Source: Planctomycetota bacterium (GTDB lineage Bacteria; Planctomycetota; Planctomycetia; Gemmatales; Gemmataceae). From it: a stretch of 64,000 nt of DNA. The position numbers and the translations under genes are program-made. The notes below the pieces were generated by a model. The model saw only the letters and a program-made list of their open reading frames with translations, was not told where the DNA came from and ran no database searches. Where the stretch lies: positions 1 through 64,000 of the forward strand of contig VGXS01000016.1 in the NCBI GenBank assembly GCA_016873225.1, read 5' to 3'. Below are positions 35,821 through 44,120 of this stretch, piece after piece; positions within the stretch are counted from its first letter, which is position 1; each line of letters begins with the position of its first letter.

Positions 35821-36765
35821 TCAGTCTTCGTGCCTGAGGATCAGCGCGATCCAGACCAGACCGATCACTTCAAGGGCGATCGCCACGCCGAGCGCCGACT
35901 GACCGGCGGAGCTTTCGACGAACCTGGCGAACGACTCGGGCTGGGAAGACCTGTTGAGCAGCAGCAGGATGGGGCCCCCCAGCGCCAGAAACACCGCGGA
36001 GGTGCGGCCGAGCGCGGTGCTGGCACGGAACTGCCCTCGCGCCAGGTGCCTTTCCCGCGCGCTGGTGGCCAACCGGACGAGAAGCGCCGACACATCGCCA
36101 CCGACTCGGCGGTGCAGGGCCAATCCGGCGGCCAGCAGGTCGAAGTCGGGAACCCGCACTTTCAGCGCGCTCAGCCTCAGGGCCTGTTCCATCGGCACTC
36201 CGAGGCTCATGCGGCGGGCCACGAGGCCGAATTCCCGCGAGAGCGCCGAGGGCGCTTGCGCCCCCAGCACCCCGATGGTCTGGTCGAGGTTGAGGCCGGC
36301 GCGGACGGATCGGGCGGCCAGGTGCAGCGCGTCGGGCAGTTCCCGCCGGATCGACTCGCGCCATCTCGACTGCAGCGCCGCCAGGGACACCAGCGCCGCG
36401 ATGATCCCGACGAAGAATCCCACCGGGGAATAGATCCAGTCCTCCTGGACCAGCGTCGCCACCAGCGCGAAGGCCAGTCCCGAGAGCAGCATCAGGCCGA
36501 TCGCCGCGGGCGATGTGATCTCCAGGCCGGTTCGTTCGACGAGACGGTCGAACGACTGGTTCACTTGCTGGCCGATGTCGGGTTCCCGGCGGTCACGGGC
36601 CATCTGTTCGATGGCTTGTGGAGTGAGGGCCTGTTCGGGTCCGGCGCGCAGGGAACTCCACACCCAGGCGCCCAGGAGGCTCACGGGAAGGGCCAGCATC
36701 AGTCCGAGGCCCGCGGCCAGGAGGGCCGGGTCGATGCCCGGCAAGGCCAGGAAATCAGGCAGCAT
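35821..36765 (-). CDS. tadB: Tad pilus inner-membrane platform protein TadB
   Basis: 314 residues from the ATG at 36765, which overlaps the tadA stop by 11 bp; longer in-frame starts read antisense-like Arg/Ser-rich sequence. A T2SF domain (RRELPDALHLAARSVRAGLN...ALSREFGLVARRMSLGVPMEQAL) sits between membrane helices (near residues 8-28 and 85-130, and a C-terminal pair). Partner of TadC in the platform complex. Confidence 0.9.
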   Translation of the reverse strand: MLPDFLALPGIDPALLAAGLGLMLALPVSLLGAWVWSSLRAGPEQALTPQAIEQMARDRREPDIGQQVNQSFDRLVERTGLEITSPAAIGLMLLSGLAFALVATLVQEDWIYSPVGFFVGIIAALVSLAALQSRWRESIRRELPDALHLAARSVRAGLNLDQTIGVLGAQAPSALSREFGLVARRMSLGVPMEQALRLSALKVRVPDFDLLAAGLALHRRVGGDVSALLVRLATSARERHLARGQFRASTALGRTSAVFLALGGPILLLLNRSSQPESFARFVESSAGQSALGVAIALEVIGLVWIALILRHED

Positions 36766-38092
36766 GGCGGGCACCCTCCGCGCCGGAAGCCTCGATCCAG
36801 CGGGCGGCGAACCGCTCGCGTGCCAGTTCGATGCCGCTGGCACCCAGCTTTTCAAGGCTTTCTGGCACCTCGCCGGTCGCCCGGAAGCGGCCGATGGCCC
36901 TGCCATCGCGCACGGCCTCCTGGCGGAACTCGAACACCGGTTCCAGGCGGTAGTCGCCCTGGGAGTCGATTCCACGGAGTTCGCAGATCCGGAGAACACG
37001 GCGCGATCCGCCATGCAGGCGGGCCATGTGCACCACCACCCGCACCGCCGCGGTGATGTAGGAACGGACCGACTTCAGCGGGAGGTCGATCCCGGCCATC
37101 AGGACCATCATCTCGAGGCGCATGAGGGCCTCGCGCGCGTCGTTCGCGTGGACCGTCGCGAGGGAACCCTCGTGGCCGGTGTTCATCGCCTGGAGCAGGT
37201 CGAACGCCTCGGCGCCCCTGGCCTCGCCAAGCAGGATGCGGTCGGGCCGCATGCGGAGGCTGTTTCGCACAAGCTCGCGCGGCGAGACCTCGCCCTTGCC
37301 GTCGGGGCAGGGTTGGCGGGTTTCCAGCCTCACCACATGCGGGTGTTCGAGCCGGAGTTCTGCCGAGTCCTCGATGGTGACGACGCGTTCGCCATGGGGA
37401 ATGGAGGCCGAAAGCGCGTTCAGCAGGGTTGTTTTCCCGGCGCCCGTGCCGCCGGAAACCAGGATGCTGAGCCTGCCCTTGACGCATGCGGAAAGGAATT
37501 CGAGCGCCTCGTTCGGAAGGGTGCCGTTGGCGAGGAGTCCTTCCCCGTTCAGCCGCCTTCCGAACCGCCGAACCGACAGCACCGGGCCCTGCAGGCTGAG
37601 CGGGGGAAGCAAGGCGTGCACGCGCGAGCCATCCGGCAGGCGGGCGTCCACCGTGGGGCTCGCCTCGTCGACGCGCCGGCCGATGGGCGCCAGGATCCTC
37701 TGGATGGTGGCCAGTAGATGGGCATCGTCACGGAAGGTGAGTCCCGTGCGGCTCAGGACTCCCTGGCGGTCCACCCAGATTTCCGAGGCGCCGTTCACGA
37801 GGATATCGTTCACATCCGGGTCGGTCATGAACTCGTCGAGCGGCCCGAGGCCGAAAGTCTCGGAGACCACACGGTCGGCGAGGAGGTCCCGCGAGGCGTC
37901 ATCGAGGCGGGTTCCCGTTGTTCCCGCGAGATGGCGCGCCAGTCGCCTCACCTCCTCGCGCAGGCGGTCCCTGTCCCAGCGCGCCAGCATCCCCAGGTCG
38001 AGGGCGCGCAGGACTTCCTGGTGCAGCCTGCCCGTGGCGTCTACCGAGGTGGCCTTGACCATGGATGAATCTCCCTTGGCGATGGTTTTCAT
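36755..38092 (-). CDS. tadA: Tad pilus secretion ATPase TadA/CpaF
   Basis: 445 residues. Walker A GGTGAGKTT at 214-222, an Asp box in ERVVTIEDSAELRL, a Walker B-like region RPDRILLGEARGAEA, and the His box TGHEGSLATVHAND. The N-terminal domain has the CpaF signature LGPLDEFMTDPDVNDILVNG. It is the hexameric motor that drives assembly of Flp-type pili. Starts 2 bp after the TadE/G-like gene and overlaps tadB. Confidence 0.95.
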   Translation of the reverse strand: MKTIAKGDSSMVKATSVDATGRLHQEVLRALDLGMLARWDRDRLREEVRRLARHLAGTTGTRLDDASRDLLADRVVSETFGLGPLDEFMTDPDVNDILVNGASEIWVDRQGVLSRTGLTFRDDAHLLATIQRILAPIGRRVDEASPTVDARLPDGSRVHALLPPLSLQGPVLSVRRFGRRLNGEGLLANGTLPNEALEFLSACVKGRLSILVSGGTGAGKTTLLNALSASIPHGERVVTIEDSAELRLEHPHVVRLETRQPCPDGKGEVSPRELVRNSLRMRPDRILLGEARGAEAFDLLQAMNTGHEGSLATVHANDAREALMRLEMMVLMAGIDLPLKSVRSYITAAVRVVVHMARLHGGSRRVLRICELRGIDSQGDYRLEPVFEFRQEAVRDGRAIGRFRATGEVPESLEKLGASGIELARERFAARWIEASGAEGARHAA

Positions 38093-38094
38093 GC

Positions 38095-39240
38095 TTATTC
38101 CACCAGCCTCACCTTGCCGACCGTGGGCGTGGGCACCAGTCCCCCGTTCACCCCGGCCCTCGACGCGTCGGTGAGCGCCGATCCCTGCACCATGAGGGTG
38201 GGCTGAAGGACGAAAATGAACGAGTCGTCGTTGACGGGCACCGTGCGGACAACCCGCGCCGCAACCCAGCCCTTGACAACGATGTCGCCCACGCCCGCCG
38301 AATCCAAGACGGCGAACGCGACCTGGCGGCCATCCGCAACCTCGTCGAAAGCCGTGCGGAGCCTGAGGAGGTTTTCCCTCGTCATCGGGTAGGCCGCGGG
38401 AAGCTGAAGGCGGTTCTGGCTGTCCAGTCGCAACTCGCCGCCGAGTGATTTCAAGTCTGTGGCGAGGGTGCCGGTTCGCAGCACATCGGCGGGGTTCCGA
38501 AGTCCCGTCTGGTAGGCCGCCGCCTGTCCCCCGGCGGGGGCCACGCTGATCGTGAACGACACCTCGGGAAGCCCGTCGCTTCCCGAAACAAAGGTTCCCC
38601 GCGATGGATGGAAACGAAGGTCGTCGGTGGTGGCGCCTTGGAACGGATCGCTTCCCGTCGCCGGCAGGGCGATTGGCCCGACGGGTATCGGATTGGATCC
38701 CAGCGGCCGGAATCCGATCACCTGGTGGTCGAGGTAGGCCGTGGACGCCACCACGACACCGGCGTAGGGAAGGATGCCTGTTCCCCCGAGGATGGTCACC
38801 ACCGGGCCCCTGGCGTCGGCAACATGTTCAAGCAGTACGCGCGCGGCATTGGTGGCTGCCGATTCCTCCGGGGTGATCATCTTTCCGGGAATGTCGAGAG
38901 CCCCAAGGACCAACTCTCCGGGAACCAGGTTTCCGTTGTTGGGATCAAGCGGCGTCGGCTGGCCCAGCGAGGGATTCCAAGCCGCGTATTCCACTCCGAC
39001 ACCGCGGGCCTTCGCGAAGTTTTCCGAGAGGCCCGGCTCGATTCCGGCCAGGAGGGCGTCATTGGCGAACGCTTGCACGGTGGCCAGCGAGGCGGCATCG
39101 GCGGCGTTCTGGATTTGCACGCGCATCAGCCATACCCAGCAGTAGTTCACCAGAGCCAGGAACACCACGCTCAGGAACATCAGCCCCACAAGGCCGAGGA
39201 GGGCGATGCTGCCGCGCCGTTTGCCTCCCCGAACCTTCAT
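38095..39240 (-). CDS. TadE/TadG-like pilus assembly protein
   Basis: 381 residues. A basic N-terminus (KVRGGKRRGSIALL) precedes one membrane helix (about 12-35), then QIQNAADAASLATVQAF, the typical TadG/Flp-associated motif. The rest is a large extracytoplasmic beta-rich domain without recognisable subfamily. Pseudopilin-like assembly factor or surface component. The Tad operon position, between cpaB and tadA, supports the role. Confidence 0.75.
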   Translation of the reverse strand: MKVRGGKRRGSIALLGLVGLMFLSVVFLALVNYCWVWLMRVQIQNAADAASLATVQAFANDALLAGIEPGLSENFAKARGVGVEYAAWNPSLGQPTPLDPNNGNLVPGELVLGALDIPGKMITPEESAATNAARVLLEHVADARGPVVTILGGTGILPYAGVVVASTAYLDHQVIGFRPLGSNPIPVGPIALPATGSDPFQGATTDDLRFHPSRGTFVSGSDGLPEVSFTISVAPAGGQAAAYQTGLRNPADVLRTGTLATDLKSLGGELRLDSQNRLQLPAAYPMTRENLLRLRTAFDEVADGRQVAFAVLDSAGVGDIVVKGWVAARVVRTVPVNDDSFIFVLQPTLMVQGSALTDASRAGVNGGLVPTPTVGKVRLVE

Positions 39241-39283
39241 TGCTCGTATTCCTTTCGACCTTGTTGCCTGCCCGCGAGCCCGC

Positions 39284-40345
39284 TTAGCGCTTCGACTTGC
39301 CGGGCGCGGAGGCGTCGGGCGACCGGAACCGGAAGTCGGCTCCCGAACCCAGTCCGGCGCTCACGCCCCTGCTGGTAACCTCGCGTGTCGAGGAGACGGC
39401 TTGGAACAACGCCGGCTTCACCGAGGTGGTGCCGTTGATCTGCTGGATCGTCAGGCCCGGATCCTTCTCAACCGGAATCGGCTTGAGCGCGAAGATGCGG
39501 GCGAGGTCGTCCTGGCCGACGGGCGATTCGCCGGCAACCACCTTTGAGACCCTGCGGTCCTCGTCGGAATCCTCCCCGCCATCCTTCGTCAGCGACACCA
39601 GCCGACCTGTCGCACCCTGGTCGACCATTTCCTTGCGCCTTGTCTCAAGGCGCGACTGCTCCATCGAGGAAACGGGCACCAGCGACAGCGCGCCCTTGGT
39701 CTTCGCGAACTCCATCAGCGACGCGCGGTAGGGATTCAACTCGAGGGTGAACTGGACATCCTCCTCGTTGATCGGCTGGAACACGGGCCAAAGCTGGTTG
39801 CGCTTGGCCAGCACCCTGACCTTCGGGCAGATCACGGCGGTTTGGGTCGACACCGGGCTGCCCTCGCCATGGTCGATCACCGAGGTCAGCAGCACATCGA
39901 CCCACTCCCCCACCTGGATCAACCCGCCGGCGCAACGGTCCTTGGCCACAGCCACGCTCACGGCGCGGGCGTTGGGAAGCAGGCGCTTGCTCAGGGCGTC
40001 GGGCTTGGCGAACTCCTGGAGGTGATCCTTGAGGATCGGCTCATCGGCGCGCATGTTGGCCAGGGCCACGCGAAGGTATACCGCCTCGGCGACGGGAGGC
40101 AGCAGCAGGTCCTTCTGCTTGCCAAGTGACGCCTCCTCGTCGGGACGCATCGGCCGCACCTTCACCCAGTTGGGCTGGATGAGGTCGCCGGCGAAGATGT
40201 TGCGCCCGGCAACCAGCACCTGGGGCGGCGTTGCCTTGACCTCGGGGGCCAGGGCCGGCTTGTGGTTCACCACGCGGTTCACCACCGCGGCGGCGAGGCC
40301 GACCAAAAGCGCTAGGCACAGGGCGAATATCGTACTGGCTCTCAT
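39284..40345 (-). CDS. cpaB: Flp pilus assembly protein CpaB/RcpC
   Basis: 353 residues from the ATG at 40345 (AGGAG 7 nt upstream, located inside the preceding gene's end). One N-terminal helix, an SAF-like domain (PQVLVAGRNIFAGDLIQPNW), and the RcpC segment with RAVSVAVAKDRCAGGLIQVGEWVDVLLTS. Periplasmic part of the Tad machine that likely helps the outer-membrane secretin. The C-terminal about 130 residues are not conserved in pattern and end in a polar tail. Confidence 0.88.
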   Translation of the reverse strand: MRASTIFALCLALLVGLAAAVVNRVVNHKPALAPEVKATPPQVLVAGRNIFAGDLIQPNWVKVRPMRPDEEASLGKQKDLLLPPVAEAVYLRVALANMRADEPILKDHLQEFAKPDALSKRLLPNARAVSVAVAKDRCAGGLIQVGEWVDVLLTSVIDHGEGSPVSTQTAVICPKVRVLAKRNQLWPVFQPINEEDVQFTLELNPYRASLMEFAKTKGALSLVPVSSMEQSRLETRRKEMVDQGATGRLVSLTKDGGEDSDEDRRVSKVVAGESPVGQDDLARIFALKPIPVEKDPGLTIQQINGTTSVKPALFQAVSSTREVTSRGVSAGLGSGADFRFRSPDASAPGKSKR

Positions 40346-40349
40346 TTTC

Positions 40350-40769
40350 TCACTCCTTGCGCATGGTGGTGCGCGCCACCAACTGGTTCTCGCCAAAGGC
40401 GAAGCCGATCATGGCCCCGAACTGGGGCATCACCCGGGCCGCGGGGATGCTGATCACCACGGATACGGGTTGTCCGGGAAGAGCGGGGAAACCGTCCTCT
40501 CCGGTGATGAAGACCTGGATTTCCGACTGCGAGACGGTTCCTCCGCCCAGAAAAAGCTTGGTCGCCGCTTCGACTTCCTCGGATGTGCCTCCAAGGGCCG
40601 CCACGCGGGCGCCTTCCCGGCTTGCCGTCAGCATCTGCTGCCATGCCATTTCCAGGCCGGCAACCGAGCACAGGGCCAAAAAGAAGCAGCCGACTATCGG
40701 CAGCACGATCAGCGCTTCCAACGCTAAAAAGGCTTTCCGGTTACGGCGAACGGCCGGCCTAGCGCGCAT
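40350..40769 (-). CDS. TadE-like pseudopilin
   Basis: 139 residues. Basic N-terminus, then a membrane helix beginning FLALEALIVLPIVGCFFLAL with Glu at the position typical of pseudopilins, followed by MAWQQMLTASREGARVAALGG, the standard TadE continuation. Processed by the prepilin peptidase encoded just upstream (10-bp overlap). Minor pilin of the Flp system. Confidence 0.85.
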   Translation of the reverse strand: MRARPAVRRNRKAFLALEALIVLPIVGCFFLALCSVAGLEMAWQQMLTASREGARVAALGGTSEEVEAATKLFLGGGTVSQSEIQVFITGEDGFPALPGQPVSVVISIPAARVMPQFGAMIGFAFGENQLVARTTMRKE

Positions 40770-41352
40770 GGGGCACCCCCGTCATGGCAACGGATCCGGT
40801 CGCCGCGGCCATACGCTGGTCCCGGGCGTGAACCCAGCAGGCCAACAGAAGAAATGCCACTAGGAATGGTGGCGCGAAGCCCATGGGCGAAGACAAAAAC
40901 GACGATCCCTTGGCCTTGGCGAGCCATGCGGCAAGGCTCCAGGCCACCACCACCGCCAGCGTGGCCAGCAGCAGCATGATCGACAGCGTGGGGCCCAGGA
41001 CGGCTGCGACCGCCGCGAACAGCTTCACATCTCCTCCACCGCTGGCCTTGAGGATCCAAAGGGGGAGGAACAGCCCCAGGCCCGTGAACAGGCCGGCGAA
41101 GGCGAGAAGGATCCCGTCGAGGCCCCCCATGAGGGGACTACCGGCGCCCAACAGCCAGACCGACTGGCCTGAACTGGCCAGCGAGGCGCCCCGGAGCACA
41201 TGAAACGGCAAGGCCAACCCGAGGATGGAAAAGGGGATGATTTTGGGAATCGTCATGGAACGGCTGTCGTGGTACGCGGCCCACGCCAGACAAAGGGATG
41301 TGCCGCCAAGGGCCATCCCCTCCAATACGGGATTGGGCGCGAACACGGGCAT
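40759..41352 (-). CDS. tadV: Prepilin peptidase TadV/CpaA (A24 family)
   Basis: 197 residues, five to six membrane helices. The two catalytic Asp of A24 peptidases are Asp29 (AAYHDSRSMTIP) and Asp108 (KASGGGDVK, the GxGD motif). Short, TadV-like form lacking the N-methylation domain. Cleaves leaders of Flp pilins and TadE/F pseudopilins at the inner membrane. First gene of the operon; the pilin gene itself is not found nearby. Confidence 0.9.
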   Translation of the reverse strand: MPVFAPNPVLEGMALGGTSLCLAWAAYHDSRSMTIPKIIPFSILGLALPFHVLRGASLASSGQSVWLLGAGSPLMGGLDGILLAFAGLFTGLGLFLPLWILKASGGGDVKLFAAVAAVLGPTLSIMLLLATLAVVVAWSLAAWLAKAKGSSFLSSPMGFAPPFLVAFLLLACWVHARDQRMAAATGSVAMTGVPHAR

Positions 41353-41509
41353 AGGGGGCCTCCTGCCACCACCTTGCGTTGGGTTCCTTTATTTCTTTCG
41401 GGCGAATTGATGCCGGGTAGGATGTTTGCTTTCGGATATCAGGGCGCCGGGCTATTCCGCGGGGCTTGTATTGGGAAAAAGGGTCCCATTTTGCCCATCT
41501 TGTTCTTGC

Positions 41510-41537
41510 TTGAGGGTTATTGAATTTTGCCTAAGAT
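41510..41537 (+). promoter_or_regulatory. Possible sigma-70-type promoter for the 41566 gene
   Basis: TTGAGG and TAAGAT separated by 16 bp, in an AT-rich part of the divergent spacer, ending 29 nt before the start codon at 41566. Spacing and sequence fit a moderate promoter; not proven. Confidence 0.35.
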
Positions 41538-41565
41538 TAATTGAACTTTCTGAAAGGACATCTTC

Positions 41566-42597
41566 ATGCTGCTGGCCGGACTCCTGGCGGTTGTCATCGC
41601 CCAAGCTCCCCAGGATTGGGAAGCCAAGGAAAAAACCTACCTCCGAAACATTCGGCAACTCACCCAGGATTTTGTGAGGGCGGGTGAGGGATATTTTTCA
41701 CCCGATGGCCGCTCGATCATCTTCCAGGCGGAGGAAAAAACCACGGGCAATCCGTTTTACCAGATATTCACCTTGGACATCGCCACGGGCCGGTTGCGCC
41801 GCGTGAGCCCGGGAATCGGCAAGACAACCTGCCCGTTTTTTCATCCCGATGGCAAGAAAGTCATCTTTGCCTCATCCCACCTCGACCAAGATGCCAAGGC
41901 CAAGTACAAGCCCGAGTACGATGCCCGCGACGAGGAACGGAAACAGGGCATCCGCCGCCGCTACCGCTGGGACTTCGACCCGTCGATGGACATCTTCGAG
42001 TCGGCCCCCGACGGAACCATGCTCAAGCGCCTGACCGATTCACCCGGATATGACGCCGAGGGAAGCTACTCGCCCGATGGGAAACAGATTGTTTTCTGCT
42101 CCGCCCGCACCGGCAAGGACAACCTTGAACTGTTCATCATGAACGCCGACGGAACGGGAGCCAGGCAGTTGACCAAGGCCCCCAATTGCTACAACGGAGG
42201 CCCGTTCTTCTCGCCCGATGGCAAGTGCGTGATCTTCCGCAGCGACCGCAAGGCCAAGGACCAGTTGCAGCTTTATGTCATCAACACCGACGGAACCGGA
42301 GAGCGGGCGCTCACAGACGACACCGCGTGGGTCCAATGGGGCCCCTACTGGTACCCCGACAATCGGCACATCATTTACGCCGCCGCCGACCATTCGACAG
42401 GCGGCCGGCCAAATTACGACCTCTACTGGATGGATGTCGAATCCGGCGCCAAGGAGCGGATCACCCATGCTCCCGGGGCGGATGTGCTACCGGTTTTCAG
42501 CCCCGATGCCAAACAACTCATGTGGACCAGCAACCGCGACGGGCGCCAACCCTCGCAACTCTGGATCGCCGACTTCACCAAGCCGGCCAAGCCCTGA
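41566..42597 (+). CDS. TolB-like PD40 propeller protein
   Basis: 343 residues; ATG at 41566 with AAAGGA upstream. Short signal peptide, then at least five PD40/WD40-like blades with the repeating signature SPDGRxIIF (e.g. YFSPDGRSIIFQAEE, HPDGKKVIFASS, YSPDGKQIVFCSA, FSPDGKCVIFRSD, FSPDAKQLMWTSN). Probable periplasmic propeller for protein interaction; it is not the TolB of the Tol-Pal system, because the N-terminal TolB domain is missing. Confidence 0.88.
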   Translation: MLLAGLLAVVIAQAPQDWEAKEKTYLRNIRQLTQDFVRAGEGYFSPDGRSIIFQAEEKTTGNPFYQIFTLDIATGRLRRVSPGIGKTTCPFFHPDGKKVIFASSHLDQDAKAKYKPEYDARDEERKQGIRRRYRWDFDPSMDIFESAPDGTMLKRLTDSPGYDAEGSYSPDGKQIVFCSARTGKDNLELFIMNADGTGARQLTKAPNCYNGGPFFSPDGKCVIFRSDRKAKDQLQLYVINTDGTGERALTDDTAWVQWGPYWYPDNRHIIYAAADHSTGGRPNYDLYWMDVESGAKERITHAPGADVLPVFSPDAKQLMWTSNRDGRQPSQLWIADFTKPAKP

Positions 42598-42653
42598 AAG
42601 CTGAAGGCGCGGGCGCCCCGGTTCGTTCATTCCATGGGGCCAACCGGCCGCCA

Positions 42654-43622
42654 TCAGGGCTTCCAGTCCCCCGGAAGGCTGAGAGACCAGACCTCATTGG
42701 ACAGCGGTTGGGCATGGCCGCCGGCCACCCACAGCTTGTCGCGCCACACGAATGCTGAATGCTCATGGCGGGCTTTCCAGGCCGTGGGGGTTTCCAGCCG
42801 CTTCCACTCCCGGCCATCGGCTGAATGCCAGACATCGCCGAAATTGTTTTTCGCCTTCGACCATCCTCCCAGCACCCAGATGCGGCCCCTGTAAACCGCG
42901 GCGGAGAACCAAAGCCGCGGATCCCAGGGAGCGTTCGCGGTTTCGAGTTTCCATTCCTTGCCATCAAGAGATGACCAGACATCGTTTTTCGCCTCATGCG
43001 CCGGCACATAGTTGCCTCCGCCCAACACGAACATTTTTCCGTTGAGCGTCACCGCCTGGTGGTAGGCCCTGGGCGACCAAGCCGCCTTGGCCGTTTCCAA
43101 CCTCCATTCCCTGCCATCGGCGGATGACCAGACATCGTTTTTCAGGCTGGAGGCATCGCCGAAATAGTAATTCTCGGAACCTCCCAGGAGCCACATCCGC
43201 CCCTTGTGCTCCACCAGGCCGCCGGCAAGGCGCGCCGACCAGGGAGCCCTGGCTGTTTCCTGCCTCCATTGGGAGCCGTCCTCGGAAGACCAGACCTGGT
43301 TGCTGGCGGAATGGCCGGGCAGCCGGCCGTTGTGCCAGCCTCCCATCATCCACATGCGATCGCCAAAGGTGATGTTCATCGGCAAGTCGGTGTGGATCAC
43401 GGGGATGTTCGTGGCCACCCGTTTCCATCGCTTGCCGTCGGCCGTCTCCCAGGTGTCACGGGGCGGCGCCTCGAACGACTGGAACCAGCCTCCGACGATC
43501 ACGAGGCGGTCCCGATGGACGAACTCGGCCTGCGAATCGCGCGGCTGCCATTCCGCCTTGCCCTCAAGCACCCAGTCCGGCGGGGCGAATGGTCCGAGAA
43601 GGCACAGGAACACAAGCGCCAT
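42654..43622 (-). CDS. Secreted kelch-like propeller protein
   Basis: 322 residues from the ATG at 43622 (GGGAGG 7 nt upstream). Signal peptide to about residue 15. Five to six repeats follow a pattern of VWSSADGREW-like then RxET-x-AAW-x-R then MFVLGG or IWVLGG, close to kelch/galactose-oxidase central-domain blades. Likely a propeller on the outside of the inner membrane. Repeats remain quite similar, suggesting recent amplification. No catalytic residues recognised. Confidence 0.82.
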   Translation of the reverse strand: MALVFLCLLGPFAPPDWVLEGKAEWQPRDSQAEFVHRDRLVIVGGWFQSFEAPPRDTWETADGKRWKRVATNIPVIHTDLPMNITFGDRMWMMGGWHNGRLPGHSASNQVWSSEDGSQWRQETARAPWSARLAGGLVEHKGRMWLLGGSENYYFGDASSLKNDVWSSADGREWRLETAKAAWSPRAYHQAVTLNGKMFVLGGGNYVPAHEAKNDVWSSLDGKEWKLETANAPWDPRLWFSAAVYRGRIWVLGGWSKAKNNFGDVWHSADGREWKRLETPTAWKARHEHSAFVWRDKLWVAGGHAQPLSNEVWSLSLPGDWKP

Positions 43623-43652
43623 GATGTTTCCTCCCGGTCGCAAGCGACAGGA

Positions 43653-44120
43653 TCAGCCGATGACCCGCGGGCCCGCGCCCGGGGGCAATGCCGCGATCGG
43701 CCCGGGTTCGTCCGGACCGGCGTCAAGCCATGCTTCACGATAAATCGAGCCGATCCATCGCGCCAACTCCTCCGGCTGGATTCCACCCACAGGTGTCGGC
43801 CCGAGGGTGCCAAGATGCCCCGCCGCCCCCGCCAGGTGATGCTCCAAGCCGGCCCGGTTTCGCTGCCTTGCCTTCACCGCGGCGGCGGCAAGTCGGATCA
43901 GGGCGCTTGTCAGGACACGCTCGGCGGAACCGGGGGGCAGGGTCCGCCAGACATCCTCCCAGGCCTCATGGGCCTCCCATGGATATCCGCTTTGAAACAG
44001 GAACCAACCCTCCAGATAATCCGGATGGCGTTCCAGCGATTCACGATCGGCCGGCGCGCCGCTGGCGATGCGCTTGGGGGGCCGCGCGTTGTGCCCCGGG
44101 GTGTGCGCGGGGCCGTTCAA
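43653..44120 (-). CDS. DUF309 domain protein
   Basis: 155 residues; start ATG overlaps the stop of the phosphatase gene (ATGA), so the pair is coupled. DUF309 signature: GWFLFQSGYPWEAHEAWEDV and a helix with LIRLAAAAVKARQRN. Members are small helical proteins of unknown role. Linkage with a SpoIIE-type phosphatase is the only functional clue. Confidence 0.82.
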   Translation of the reverse strand: MNGPAHTPGHNARPPKRIASGAPADRESLERHPDYLEGWFLFQSGYPWEAHEAWEDVWRTLPPGSAERVLTSALIRLAAAAVKARQRNRAGLEHHLAGAAGHLGTLGPTPVGGIQPEELARWIGSIYREAWLDAGPDEPGPIAALPPGAGPRVIG

